Shown piece after piece: positions 35,301 through 47,583 of a stretch of 64,000 nt of DNA (its first letter is position 1; each line of letters opens with the position of its first letter). The position numbers were made by a program, and so were the translations under genes. Location: positions 1 to 64,000 of the forward strand of contig JAECYW010000023.1 of NCBI GenBank assembly GCA_023014335.1. Reading direction: 5' to 3'. Source of the DNA: Galerina marginata. Taxonomy: Eukaryota > Basidiomycota > Agaricomycetes > Agaricales > Galerinaceae. The notes beneath the pieces are model-generated. The model worked only from the letters and a program-made list of their open reading frames with translations, did no database searches and had not been told where the DNA came from.

Positions 35301-35609
35301 CAACAAGAATAATGGTGAAATCAGACCAAATTTAAATCTTCCGGAGGATTTCGACTACAACCGATGTGTAAGAGGTGAACTATATATTTGACGATCTTCA
35401 GATCGTCAAGAACCAGCTGGCGCTGCGATTGCGATTATCTGCGACGATCGTATGCGCAAACAAACAAGCGCCGGTGATAGAGCCCTTTTCATACGGTCGT
35501 TCAATAATAACTAGTGCTGTTTACTCGATCCCAAGAGTTGGCTTAGCCCAAGCTTGATTTCCAAGCTGCATATTTTAACTCTCAACAGACCCCAAATGAA
35601 AAGCCCGTT

Positions 35610-37235
35610 TTATTGACTGTCTGTCTGCGAATCCTCGCGAATAGCTTTCCGCAAGTTAAATAGCACTCGGTTGGTAAGTACGCAGGAGAGCACAGGACAG
35701 AAGCTGACTGGTGCCTCCCTGAGTCCAACCTGATGAAAAGTTAGCTCGAGAAGCGACGTTTATCGAAGCCTAAATACCGGGGCCAATAACCAGAACAATA
35801 TTATCGTTAAATATATCGCAGCGAGCCTGTCGGATGAACGATCAGATGGACACGAAAGAAAGAGAATTATGGACTTGCACGAGAAAGTAGAACACGGAGT
35901 CTCGGACCATAATACCAAATAGACTCCGAGTACCGCCGCGAAGCATTCCCGACCCGTCAGACTTGAGTTCAGCTAAGCCTCGAAAGACAGCAAGAGAGAA
36001 GAGTAGAAAGTCGAATATAAGGACTGGGATCCAGAAAGAGAAGAAATTCACAGATTGACTCGGCGTGCAGTAGTTTCCTCCAGGAATTGGGACCGCTTTG
36101 ACTTTGGCGAGAAAACGAATCAGCTACTTTCTTCAGAAGCAAATTGAATAAACCTTTCGTACTCGTGAGCGACTCCAGTTCCGTCCATGTTAGCCATGCA
36201 CAGATAATCGAGCAAGCAGAATAGCAGACAAGCATGAGTGCGAGAATCTTTTTGTTCAGCATGTATAGGGCATAGACCCGTGCCTGGAGAATGGCTATGA
36301 TACCGAGGCCAAAGTCAGAAATTCAATTCATAGGAGTAAAAACATGTAAAACCTTGCGCAAGCATACTAGCGAGTAACAACGACCAGCTTTCCCATTGAT
36401 AGTAGTGTGTGCCTTCCATGAAGAATAATAACGGTCTTTACATGCGAAACACATGATTTAAATGGCACTCACAACTAAGGTATGAGCGGTAAAGTTAAAT
36501 CCGCTGATAATTAATAAATCCCATGGAATCAAGGATTCTGAAAGGCGTACAACTGCAAAGAGTATGTCTCGGACACGACAAATTGCGAGAGAGAAAAACA
36601 GAACTTACAACATCGGTAACGTTAGGAGAAAGAACCGCTGTGAAGATATAGTTGAGAATATGCAATTACAACGGATGAGAGGTGGATGGATGACCGTATA
36701 AGTCGAAGCTAAATGGAAAAGATACTTCAGCGGGCATTCATGTAGCAAGGGAATCTCGGTGTTCTCACAGAATAGAACCCCACACAACATAACGATTCTG
36801 CCCATAATATAGGGTCATTAACGAGGGAAAAGGGAAATAAGAATAGGGCTGACAGCGAAGAAAAGTACCGCTACTAAAGACAATTTTGATTTCTAGGGTA
36901 TCTGTCGGTTAGGCGGAGGATATAGCGCAGAAAAGGACAATTACCCAAAACAGTTCCACCTGAAGGACCAGGAAGGATTAAATATCAGCAGAGTGACTGT
37001 TTTGAAGGCGTACCTCTTCGCTCATCGTAATTCCTAGATATCGATTGGCGATATATGAATGCCAATTTGAAAGTCTTTATTCATTAACCCACCATGGTCG
37101 TAAAAAATAATCGTGCTAGATGCGACTGGCCCATTTTGGTCTCAGCAAACGATTATAATGACGGGAAAGGCGCGTACCTCGTGCATACCGTGTAATGCGG
37201 ATATGCCCAAAATCCCTGAAGAACTCAGAGGTCAT
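35610..37235 (-). CDS. DUF6533-type integral membrane protein
   Basis: Predicted seven-helix membrane protein of the basidiomycete DUF6533 family. The family's N-terminal signature, YDH followed by a hydrophobic residue, then EEV and W, is assembled across an intron as STIIFYDHGITMSEEVELFW. Later exons give IIAILQARVYALYM, KILALMLVCYSACSIICAWL, FFSFWIPVLIFDFLLFSLA and the conserved RDSVFYFLV. The last exons read LAAIYLTIILFWLLAP and CVLTNRVLFNLRKAIRE, ending at TAA 35610. The intron at 35878-35827 uses a GC donor (GT|GCAAGT), which restores the frame. Start is uncertain: ATG 37235 lies ~50 bp after a TATTTATA, but the first intron would be only ~37 bp. Function unknown. Confidence 0.75.
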
Positions 37236-38613
37236 TGGAGGGAGGTCGGGCATAAGAGTGGAAGAACCTTTACCCAGCCATTACAGTATAAATAGGGAGC
37301 CGCAGCGATTTAATGACGCCGACGTCAACGGGAGAAGCCTGGAGAAGCTTGTCTAAGAACTCATCACATGTGTGGTGGGGCTGTGAAGATAGATGCCAAT
37401 AGTCAGTCATAGATGGATGTCGAAGGAAGGAAGCGAATTTGTGAACTCGAGGCTGTACGTCTATTGTCACGCAGACGAGTACATATATATGAAGTGGGGC
37501 CCTCGATTATTAGTCATTAAGTTTAACAATGAAAAGGAATACATACTGGAGCGAGCACGAAACAACTTTCGGTATAAAAGATGGTGAGTTCGACTACAAG
37601 GCAGATTGACAGCCAGACGGACTGCCAAGGGCCTTGGAATTCTGAAGCTGGCAGTCGTTGAGGATGGACAGTCACGTATTCGCAGAGACCCAGGGTAAGA
37701 TGGTAGGCAGTTGCCGTAGGTTCTTTCGAGGAAAACTCGAAAACGAGGGTGGTCATTTGGTCGAATTCTTTAGTTCATCTTCGGTTGACGAGTTCCTTAG
37801 GTTTACCGTCCCGAGAGTCGACGAATAAAATAGATCTTACCCGCCGAAATTTCCTCTATCTGCCCAATGCAATATCGATGGCCCACCTTTATCTTATCCG
37901 CTTCTCCTGGTGTCATACATCGACGAACCTCAAGACCAGACCGCGATGCATAGTTTCATACTACATTGCTCGACCCATAGGTGTTCTCCATGTCAAATGC
38001 CTATCGATGAAAAGTGAAGTTCGAAAAAAAGGGGAGGAAATTATGAGAAGAGAATCTTTATGGGAACGGTTTTATCACCGGACATCGCGTTTGACGAGGA
38101 GAAGTTCACCAATTCACCGTCTGGTTATGTTGAAGACAGGAACAAGTTGAAGAGGAAGGAGAGCCGATCGGCCTTCCCCTAGCAACGTCGTCACAACGGC
38201 TTCCTGACCGGCTTTCATCCAGAAAAGGAAACTAATCGATGATCGCCGGTACACGAGATTGACCACCATCATCCTTGAACAAGAAATTTTGGAACTTTCG
38301 TCATTCTCGCGGACTCTAGCCCTCTAAAAAATGATGCTCATCTTCGACGCTGCACGGATTCAACCCTAAAAATATAGTACTGCCACCGCCTCTGCAACGG
38401 CGACGACAGTCAGAAACCTTGTAACCTGCGAGACTGGCTGCACAGTGATAGTGATCTTCATGGTCAACGGCGCGACTTTCTCGTAACCTGGGGCTTACAA
38501 CTTGACCTACAACTCTCACTAGTGATCAGAGGTATGCTTCATTTGAATAGACTCATATTTTGGCTAATCAAGCTTTTTCTCGGCCAGGAATTGCGTCTCG
38601 TCATCCTTTGAGG
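37236..38613. other. Intergenic region, no supported gene
   Basis: About 1.38 kb. Minus-strand pieces at 37700-38150, such as TPGEADKIKVGHRYCIGQI, look faintly coding but stops break every frame and no splicing rescues them. The last ~80 bp may hold a 5' UTR intron (a CGGCCAG acceptor at about 38586) of the next gene. Confidence 0.4.
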
Positions 38614-39474
38614 ATGGACACGTCCTCTGAGCCCAACTGCGACGCCAAGTCTCTCGATTGGGCACTGTTTGTCCTCACACTCATCAGCACGCACGTAACC
38701 TGGTGGCTCCTTCCTCTTCCTACCCTTTTTAAGCAGGGATTCCGCGTCTACATACACGACGTCGCCTGGGAGTGTTTGCGGCTCCAAGTGCCGTCCTTCA
38801 TCGCGTTCAAATCATGCACCAAGCAAGACAGGCGAAACTGGCAAATGTGCTACTACTCAGGCGTTTCGAAGCCCATAACGCGCCTTTCAGAGCTCAAAGC
38901 CTACGTCAAGGACTCCTTCATCGTCGTATCCACTGTTCTCGCTTTATACCGTCTCGGAAAAGGCGGAAATGCCGATAAAGACCTCTCTGGGCTCAACGTC
39001 ACTCTTTGGAACTACCCCAGCCTGCCCATCGCCATGATCGGGCTGGGCATCTCCGTCTTTTCTCGCACCCAAGTCAGACTATGGATCGTGGCAACCGTCA
39101 CCCTCGCCGCGATCCTCATCGTCGCAGCCGCCATCGCAGTTTACATCGCACTCACGTACGGGCATGGGATATGGATCGGCTCGACCGTCCTCATTCTTTA
39201 CATGGCCCTCCCTCTCTGGGCCCTTGCTCCGAAGTTTATCGTGCTCTCTGGAGCACTCGCCACGATTGCACGTATCGGGGGCCCAATCTTTGGTGCGCTA
39301 TCACCTAAGGCGTATTTTCCATTCTGCGCACTCAGAGGGTGGGCGTTTGCTGGTCCATTGCTGGGTCTGGGGATCGTTAATTGCGCTCTGGCGTTGTATG
39401 GCATCTCGTTATCGCCACGGGTCGAAGCTCCTACGTCGCCTCCAACGGATGTCGAGTTGCCCGAGAAATTATAG
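38614..39474 (+). CDS. Polytopic membrane protein, unknown family
   Basis: 286 codons in one exon, ATG 38614 to TAG 39472-39474. N-terminal helix LDWALFVLTLISTHVTWWLL, then a loop with KQGFRVYIHDVAWECLRLQV. Four or five further hydrophobic helices follow: around YPSLPIAMIGLGISVF, VRLWIVATVTLAAILIVAAA, GIWIGSTVLILYMALPLWAL, LSGALATIARIGGPIFGAL and GWAFAGPLLGLGIVNCALAL. A short cytoplasmic tail is Pro/Glu-rich. I do not recognise the family. Start at 38614 is chosen as the first ATG in frame after a plausible UTR intron. Confidence 0.75.
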   Translation: MDTSSEPNCDAKSLDWALFVLTLISTHVTWWLLPLPTLFKQGFRVYIHDVAWECLRLQVPSFIAFKSCTKQDRRNWQMCYYSGVSKPITRLSELKAYVKDSFIVVSTVLALYRLGKGGNADKDLSGLNVTLWNYPSLPIAMIGLGISVFSRTQVRLWIVATVTLAAILIVAAAIAVYIALTYGHGIWIGSTVLILYMALPLWALAPKFIVLSGALATIARIGGPIFGALSPKAYFPFCALRGWAFAGPLLGLGIVNCALALYGISLSPRVEAPTSPPTDVELPEKL

Positions 39475-40474
39475 CAAGTTGTCCAATCTCTTCAAGACTT
39501 TACTCGCTCTTTAACCAATGACTGCATGCAGGCTATATTATTCTAAGTTATGACGTACAGTTTTTGCTGCCGTACCTCAACTTTTGTAATGACGAATAGA
39601 AGCACTAGACAATTCCTTGGTTATCCTTCAGGTACGCTGCCTGCCTTCCTTGCCTCGACTCTTATCCGATTGTTCCAAGGAAAGCATTCTCTTAAGCTCT
39701 CCTTGATGTTCAAGGCACTTTCAGGATTAAATCGGCTTAGTGCTCAGATGGACTGTTCGAAAAAGTCCAGAATCCATCTCCCACTTCGCCCTCCCTTTTC
39801 GTCTAACCCTGTAGGACTCGTTGAGCAGAAGCACCAGGTGCCGACTCGGACTTCTCGCAACCGCAAATTGTCATGACGAAGCTGGGCGTCTCTCTGAACA
39901 CCGTCCAGGAGTCCGTTTTAGAGCGAGTCTCAATGTTCGAATACTAAATCCATTCTCTCGTCTAATTAGGCGAGTATCCAGATAGCCTCGGTAAGTACTT
40001 TAACTCAAACCACAGGTAGCAGCCTTGATAAACCATACTTAAGTTTTAACAGGGGACCTCAGCTAATCCGCTCGGGCCACTTCGTGAATCGACGGAAGTA
40101 CGTCTGGTCAAGGAAGGCGGCTTCATTTACGCCTGAGTTCGAAGAGTGAGTATTTACCCTCGTCCAATTCTCAAGCTGCTAACATAACGCGCAGGAAGAG
40201 TGGTTCATGCCATGGAGAACTTCTGATGAATTATTTCGTCCTGGTTGTACGCCCTGTGATATGAGCGGAATATTATTCTTGTGCGAACACCAAGAAGCCA
40301 TCACTCGAATTTTGTAATTAAGTAATCTGCTTGTATTCGTTCAGTCGAAATCACTGACATATCGCGTCTGGACTAAAATTACTTCCAGTATTACGACTTT
40401 GGTTCTAAATCTTGGTCACGACCGGCGTTAGTGCCGCATACTGATCTCAAACGTCCCATTCGCCCCCAAGGATC
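39475..40474. other. Intergenic, with a possible small spliced fragment
   Basis: 1.0 kb. At 40050-40260 on the plus strand a segment reads LIRSGHFVNRRKYVWSRKAA, then SFTPEFEE, between good-looking splice signals (GTAAGT at about 39990, AACAG at about 40051, GTGAGT at about 40147, GCGCAG at about 40195). I could not find an upstream exon in a matching frame without a stop, so I do not call a gene. Confidence 0.4.
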
Positions 40475-42448
40475 CTAAGGTTCCAACCTCCACGGGTCAC
40501 TTGGAAACAACGACGCACGGCGAATATTGTTTAACTTTAGGAAGAGCGTCAACACGCGCTCCATACCAATTCCTCCTCCACCATGGGGTGGGCAACCCAT
40601 TCGGAAGGCGTCAACATAGAACTTTAACGAGTCAGGATTGACTCCCTTGCTCAGCATCGCCTCTGAGAGCAGTTTTGGGTCGTGTATACGCTGAGATCCG
40701 GACAAAATCTCCTCTCCGCGCATGAAAAAGTCATAGGAGTTGGAAAGCGTCTGTTTTTGACCGGTGCCCGTAAGTCTACTACAACAACATGCAATGGAGG
40801 AAAAATTGAAACGTACAGGATCTTCGAGGTCAGGCATTGTATAAAACGGACGTAACATAATCGGGAACTTATCGATGATATAATAGTCCGTGTCATATTT
40901 TGCCTTCACAAGTCTTCCCAACCGTTTCTCATTCTCAGTGCTTAAAAGGACAGGTAGGACGTCAAATTTTTTTGGCATAGATAGTATGGTCGAACCTTAG
41001 GCACTCAAGGTGTTCTCGAGTGACACCGTCTTCTACCAATATTTCGACGACCTCTTTGAACGGTAAGATCAATGTACCTTCTGGTCCTTCTCGCCATTTG
41101 AAGTCTTCAGTAGGAAATTGTTTTCGGATAATCTCGATTTCCGTCCTAAATTTTTCACGGAGGCCACTGAAGACATGTTTGAGCATGTCGTCAAGCATCT
41201 CCATAACTTCATGGTAATGCTCTTCGAAGGCCATTTCTAGGTCCAATCCGGTGAATTCGGGCATATGTCGATAAGAAATAGCCTCAGAACGGAATGCAGG
41301 TCCGATTTCGTACACTCTCTCGAAATCGGCAGCGATGGCCATTTGCTTGGCCAACTGGGGAGATTGGGCTAGGAAAGCTTTTTCTGAGTGCGTTAATGCA
41401 TTAGTTCTTTTAGAAAAAAGATCTAGATTAACATTTACCACTGAAGTAATTGACTTTAAAGGCCGTCCCCCACTCTGTAGGCGCGCTTTGCAATCTGGGA
41501 CTGTGGATTTCCAAGAACCCATTTCCCCTGAGGTATTCATGGAACAGATGGCCCATCCCACTGTTAAGTTTAAATATGGCTTGATTTGTCTGGGTCTTTT
41601 TGAGGGGAATCAATTACAGTCATGTTATGAGGATAAACCGATTTACTCGAAGATCGATAACTCTGTTGCTTAGACGCGTGTTAAGGAGGACGCGATTGTC
41701 AGGACAATTAGCATCCTCGATGGTGAAAGGAAGATAGGATTGCGGTCCTGCAATCAAATAAATCTGTAGATCATTTAATAAGTCTAATGAAATGCTAATG
41801 CTTTAACATACCGTCGAGATGTGGACTTCTATATCAGGGTTGCTAGTATTCTTTACGGGATGTGGTGGTTTCCGAACAACGCCTTCGACAAGGACGACAC
41901 TCTCATTGTTCAGGTTTGCTGCCCATCTGACCATTTCTCTCGAAATTTTCTCTGGGGTGACTGCCAGGACTCCCTGCACGGTCTCGGTTCGCTGACGCAG
42001 GATAAGAAAAACCAAGCTTCCTCGTTTTTGTGAGCTTTGGATTCTGGCCTGAAAAAAACATTGTTCAATGGGATATCTTGAAAACGATCCTAGCTGATCT
42101 CTAGAGCGCTGAGGACGCGATTGAGATTGATTGAGCGGAAGAGGACCGTAGAACTCCGCAGCGTAGTCCTAAAGTTAGAAAGCAATGTCAATTTCAGAAA
42201 TTGAGGAGAAACCGTAATCTGCGCACAACGTCTTCCTCGACTTTCTGCTGGGAAAGACCATGCTGCTTTGCCGCTTTTTCGGCTGCTTTTTGCTCTTTCT
42301 GGGCGGCTTTCGCGGCCTTCTTCAGAGCACTCTTTGAAAGCTCCTGATTCTCGGGTCTGGAGCAGGCATATATTTAAATGAGGCTTTATTGTCCGCATAT
42401 GGCTTACTGAGCCTTTAGGAACTCGTTTTGGGGCTTGATAGTTGCCAT
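40475..42448 (-). CDS. Aspartyl-tRNA synthetase, cytoplasmic type
   Basis: Class IIb synthetase attaching aspartate to tRNA-Asp. ATG 42448 ([14 protein letters not shown]) is followed by the Lys/Ala-rich RNA-binding extension of fungal enzymes ([20 protein letters not shown]). The OB-fold anticodon domain has [18 protein letters not shown]. Catalytic-core motifs: motif 1 [32 protein letters not shown], motif 2 [34 protein letters not shown] and motif 3 [15 protein letters not shown]. At least seven exons. Odd: the motif 2 loop reads SEAISYRH where fungal AspRS usually has AENSNTHRH, and [12 protein letters not shown] is also unusual. Housekeeping role likely, but a diverged second copy cannot be excluded. 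Confidence 0.88.
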
Positions 42449-42768
42449 CTTGCTGGCGAAAAGAGGGGGTGAAAGAGAGGCAGTTTGAAATTTGTGACTC
42501 GGGTTCATATCGAAGAAAAGCACTGCCAGAGTACGTCAGTCGCACAGCCCCTCCTGATGGTCAGTTGTAATCCTACAATATGACGTCGCTAGAAGGCAGC
42601 CAAATGGCGAGCCCAGTGGTCTTTATTATTTGCTCGACAGCTCTTTCACGATAGAACTACTTCAAGGTTGACAACGAGAGTTACAAGCTCTAAGTGTGGG
42701 ATCTAAATAATACATCAGGGCTAAGGTGGACGAAAGATGAAAGAGTCGTTCTGTAGCGGAGAGTGACA

Positions 42769-44124
42769 TTAAAATTTTCTTCGCCGGGGGGAGTTACTGT
42801 CAGGTTGACTATCAGGCACATCTGCTGAGTTGCGCGCTGATAACGAAGAGCTGTTTCCGGCAGCGCTTGGAGGTGACCGTGCTGAAGCCCTGCGACCAGC
42901 AAATACCTGGCCATATTCTGGGGGTAGAACATCATCTTCATCGATAGGCAGCGGACCTCCATCTAGTTCTCGTCGTGGCGGTCTTGAGGGTTCTGAAGTG
43001 GGCGGAGATGTCGAGGTCGCGTCTGAAAAACTGGAAACCGATGTAAAATGGGGAGGCTGGCGCTTCCCGGTACCGCGTCCGTATCTTGTTGATGGTGGTC
43101 TGTTTGGCGTGAAGGTTGCAACAGTAGCACTATCGGCTTGATGCATAGAAGGTAATGAGGATGTGGCTGGCGTGGAGGGAATAAGTGGTTGAGGAGGAAT
43201 ATGAGGTGGAATGGAAGGCGGAGGTATATTGTCGTTGGCTAGAGCTGCTCTTTTACGTCGCAAACGAAGCCAAAGAGCGAAGATGAAGATACCAAGCAAC
43301 ACGGCGCCGGCGCCGAGGACGCCACCAACTATGGCACCAATTGGCGTTGACGATGAAGATGTGGAACTGGAGCGAGGCTGACCGGTATTAGTAGGAGTTG
43401 TCGAAGACGGAGGTGCCGTCGAGGGAGTTGCATTTTCGTTAACGACCTCCAAGTCGATTCTGTCGATTGTAATCTGCGATTTTCCAAATCTAGTGTCGTT
43501 TTGGTTTCTTATAATTATTTCGTGTATCCCAGGCGTCTTGAAGGTCATGGAAAATAAAACAACCTGCGCCACGTTAATTTCCGAATGAACCAGAGGGCAA
43601 AGTACACACCGGTGGGTTCTTTCCGTCATCCGTGGTATTTACAGCGTCGATGGGGAGGAAATTGGGGTTGTTGGGGTCACAGTCGATGCATATTCCATAG
43701 AAACCTCCGCAACAACGGGGAATACCATAGTAGTAGAAAGCGATTGCTGGCGCTGCAAGTCGGGAAGGTATGAGTCAGAACCTAAAGCCTGTATGTTAGG
43801 ACTGGCCGTACTCACTCGGAAAGGTCTAGTAATGTTAAATTCAAAATCATGAGCGCTATACACTGCGAACAATGGAAATGCAAGGTCCAACAAGCAGAAT
43901 TCACGTACGAAGGTAACATTGGCATTCAAGTCGGAAGTCGAAGAGAGAGTCCCGCTGTCTCCGACATTGCTTGCGTTCCATGAGCCTGTTAGGAACCAAC
44001 CACCTTGGTACCTTAGGTGGTCCGTGTCGCGATCGTCGAATGTTTGATTTAAAAATCCTGACATTCCCGTGAGGAGGAGGAACGAAGAAACAAGTAAACG
44101 TTGCCGAACCGTTGGCAGTGACAT
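42769..44124 (-). CDS. Single-pass cell-surface protein with Ser/Thr-rich stalk
   Basis: ATG 44124 gives a signal peptide (RLLVSSFLLLTG). The ectodomain starts FLNQTFDDRDTDHLRYQGGW with GSWNASNVGDSGTLSST, a beta-sandwich-like pattern frequent in mushroom surface proteins. A later exon carries YYYGIPRCCGGFYGICIDCD, then PNNPNFLPIDAV and a GIHEIIIRNQND strand. A Ser/Thr/Pro stalk leads to one transmembrane helix (IGAIVGGVLGAGAVLLGIFI), a basic stop-transfer RLRRKR, and a long disordered Pro/Ser cytoplasmic tail to the stop at 42769. Several introns. Layout resembles fungal wall-sensor-type proteins, but function is unknown. Confidence 0.8.
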
Positions 44125-46187
44125 GGACAAATGACGTTATCGTTGACCCGCAGTAACGACGCTGTAACCAAGGAGAGTTCGAGGCGGTGAGAAAATGGGC
44201 TTGGGATGAGCAGTGAGCACTGTGACTCTGAGCACATACTTTGCTTTCCTCAAGTTCTGACTTGCGGGTCATGTATGGAATCTGAAGAAGTCACCACTCC
44301 GAGAGGATGTACTCCGAGTGGGCCAGATTTTCTTGACTTTCAAGGTCAAAATGTTTGCACTGAACTAATAGAGTCAATCGCCGCCTTTGGCGACTCTGAG
44401 CTCCAACTGAGCTCACGTCTTGCTAAGTTGCTTTACTTATCTTGTCTGGTCACATGAACTGATTCAGATGGTTGTGAAGATGTTGATGTTGCGATGAAGG
44501 TGAATTAATTTCGCTTACCAGCAAGGAGGAAAAGCAACGACGAGAGTTTTGGAAGGCGGCCCGGTATCGATTTCCGAATTATAGGGGTGGGAGAATCTCA
44601 GGTTACCTCCTCCCATAGGCTATGTAGAACTCAGCGGCTGGACAGATCCAGCCATGCTTTCGAACCATTGCATTTAGGTTGGAACCAGCAGAAGTGTGCT
44701 ATACTCGAGTATTAGCAAGTTTAATACCTGATTATGTCGAAGTGATCGGAGTGGAAAAAACCTCTGCCAAATCTAGGCTTTCCCACTGCAGCTTGCTAGA
44801 GCATCGTGCGTGTTATGACCGCGTGAAGAGAAGAACCCTCAAATAGGTATACGTTTCGACGCTCACTCAAGTCCAAGAAACATTTTCCCTAAGAGCTGTC
44901 ATAACCTTTTCTCGTTCTAACGAGGGTCGAACCCTCAATAATCTATGTTTGTTGAAGCTTGATTTGACCCAGGGAATCTCCTTTCCAGATTCAGTGCCTG
45001 TCGTCGAGTTTTGTTCAGTCTGACCGGCGCCGGTGACTGTGAGAGCTAGACTATATTTCAAAAAAGGCTCAGTTCATTTATCACAAATTTATCACCTGCA
45101 GAATCGGTGAGAGGTATGAATACTATGATAATTCTTTCTTTTCAGAGCGACGAGAAATATATTCGCCGTGGCGGAAGATTCTGGAGAAATCTCGACGCTT
45201 CAGGCGGATCGTAAATACCCACAAATCAAAGGCAAATACTGATATGCGTCGGATTGTGATCCGTATACGTACGAATAAGGAAGGAAATTCTCAATATTAA
45301 TTTACAAAATGTTCAAATTGACTCGAGCCTAATTAATGGAGGTTTTGTACGTGGCCCTACAACTCTCTGTTAGCGTCATAATTACTGTCAACATGTCACT
45401 CATCTCCTCACTAGAGGCCAGATATGTTACGCTCCTAAACCGAGGCGACCAAACAATAACTATTACGCCTCTGACTCCATATTTCTACGCTGAAAAGGCG
45501 CAGCTCCCAACGTTATTCAACAAGCTGACATGCGGGCAATCTGAAGGCTCTTGATCCACTGCTTATTTTTCCCGCTAAATTGACCCTTCGGCACTCGTTT
45601 GACGTTAACTTCGACAGATTAAATCGGACTTGAACTAGCTGTAAGTTTCCAAATTGACTCCAGAGTTTGTTGGAGGAGGAGCAGCATCGCCGAAGCTTCG
45701 ATCAACAACTTGAGTGCTTATGGCGGTTGATTTCGTTGTTCTGTCCAGGAGTAAGTACGCGAATTTACGGCCGAACTGTTCCCTGTTTTCTTTGAAGCAT
45801 TTGGCGTAATCGCTCCTTAACTTCCAATTCCGAAATTCTCTGGATTGACTTATGTGAAGATTTGCGTAGTTAATACCAACGGCACAATAAGCGAATGATG
45901 ATCCATGCTCCGTTATTTTGGGTTGATTTCACCTTTCGGTCTCAAAATTGTGAGCCGTGGTTCACGACTCTTATTTTCCAGGGTTTGCATATGATATTGG
46001 ATCTTATTGTAATATGTGGGTGAGTTTTCACGATAATAAAGGTATAAATAGATACGATCTTGAAGTGACCACGTCGTTCACGTGAGCGTGACAGATCGTG
46101 TCAAGCTAAATCGTATGTTGTCATTGTTGACTTTTACCGGCTCCTGCACCGAATAAGACTTCACCATATCCTCTTGAAATCCTGAAG
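44125..46187. other. Intergenic region, nothing recognised except a TATA box
   Basis: About 2.06 kb. Short frames have no domain. TATAAATA at 46043-46050 on the plus strand is a good TATA box for the BTB gene whose ATG is at 46188. Confidence 0.45.
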
Positions 46188-47316
46188 ATGTCAAAGTCTC
46201 CTTCTCCCTCCTCTGTTTGCGGCACGAAAAGGAAAAGGACCGATACCATCCCCGATACAGGGTCACCAACTGACACGGTCATAACTCGCTCCGATATGTG
46301 GTTCGACGACGGAAATATCGTTCTGCAAGCTGAGATGACCCAATTTCGTGTCCACAGAGGCATTATCGCACGACACTCGTCCGTTTTCAAAGACATGTTT
46401 GCGATGGCCCAACCGACTGGCGAGCTGGAGATTGAGGGTTGTGCAGTCGTGCATGTTATGGATACGCCTCAGGATTGGCGAAACGTTCTTGTCGTCCTAT
46501 ACGATAGCCTAAAGTAAGTTCTTCTGTTCTACTTATTCTTTCTAGGCTAACAAACGTTAAATGTCAAAAGGGCCTATAAATCAACTGACGACATCTCGTT
46601 TGCCGTATTGAGGTCTATGCTTCGCCTCGGAACGAAATACGAATTTGACCACCTTCGAGAGCTCGCTATGGAGCATCTGGCGAGCAAACTACCTAGATCT
46701 CTTGATTCCTGGGACAAAACGTACGACGAGGATGGTAACAGAATGGCTAGCGTTGATTGCCATCATTTTGATTTGGTCAATCTTCTTCTGGAATGGGACA
46801 TCAGGTCTGTTCTGCCAACGGCGTTATATACCTGTATTGAAGTCCACACATTGGTAAGCCTCTCCTTCCTGACCACACTTAAGTTGTAGTCCACATCTAA
46901 TTGGCGTTTAATTTTAGAAGGAAATTCTCGAAGGCTCGACTCGGGAGGATGGTACTCCAGTTAATCTTGTGACCAAGGCACAAACGACTATGGTTCTCGG
47001 GAAGGAGAGGCTCTCGCTTTCATCTATGCAATATTTTTATGCCTGTTTTGACCCAAGTGACTCAGAAGGCTGTCAAACCCCCTGGACCTGTCAGTCTGTT
47101 CGAGCCGAGCTCATGAAAACGACGATAAGCAATTGGCATGTCGTTCAAGCGCTTTCTCCCTCCATGGGCCAGCGAATGCGGGCTTTACCGACCGTCTTCT
47201 GTAAGGTATGCGTAGCTAAAATCTTGGAGAAAATCCGGGCAGGTCGTGAAGAGATGTGGGATAAACTTCCCGCGTATTTTGGCCTTTCAAAGTGGGCAGA
47301 TTTGACGGATTATTAG
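46188..47316 (+). CDS. BTB/POZ domain protein
   Basis: Three exons: 46188-46513, 46571-46853 and 46918-47316. After a short nuclear-like basic start (GTKRKR), the BTB domain reads DMWFDDGNIVLQAEMTQFRV, then HRGIIARHSSVFKDMFAMA and VLVVLYDSLK, AYKSTDDISF. The rest is the helical C-terminal part typical of the large mushroom BTB family: LRLGTKYEFDHLRELAMEHL, then HTL-KEILEGS and a conserved CKVC near the end. Such proteins often act as CUL3 ubiquitin-ligase adaptors or transcription factors; which applies here is not visible. Ends at TAG 47314-47316. Confidence 0.9.
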
Positions 47317-47583
47317 CAGTCTTTCATGAAGCCTTCGGATCTCGGCCGTTGCCTGAATATATCGCATATATCCACATTCTTATTATTATAAGCTGCATTC
47401 TTTGTCGGTTTGTGTATTTTACTAATCGTACTGTGTTCGTACAGACTGCTATTTTCGAAAGGAGCAGCACGAAACTTTTGATCATTTTACCTCGGTGCCG
47501 GTCATCCGCAGCTTGAGTTTTAATTAAATGTTTATTTTTATCTTCGTATCAAGCCCTGGCCACGCTCTTCACCGAACTACGAC

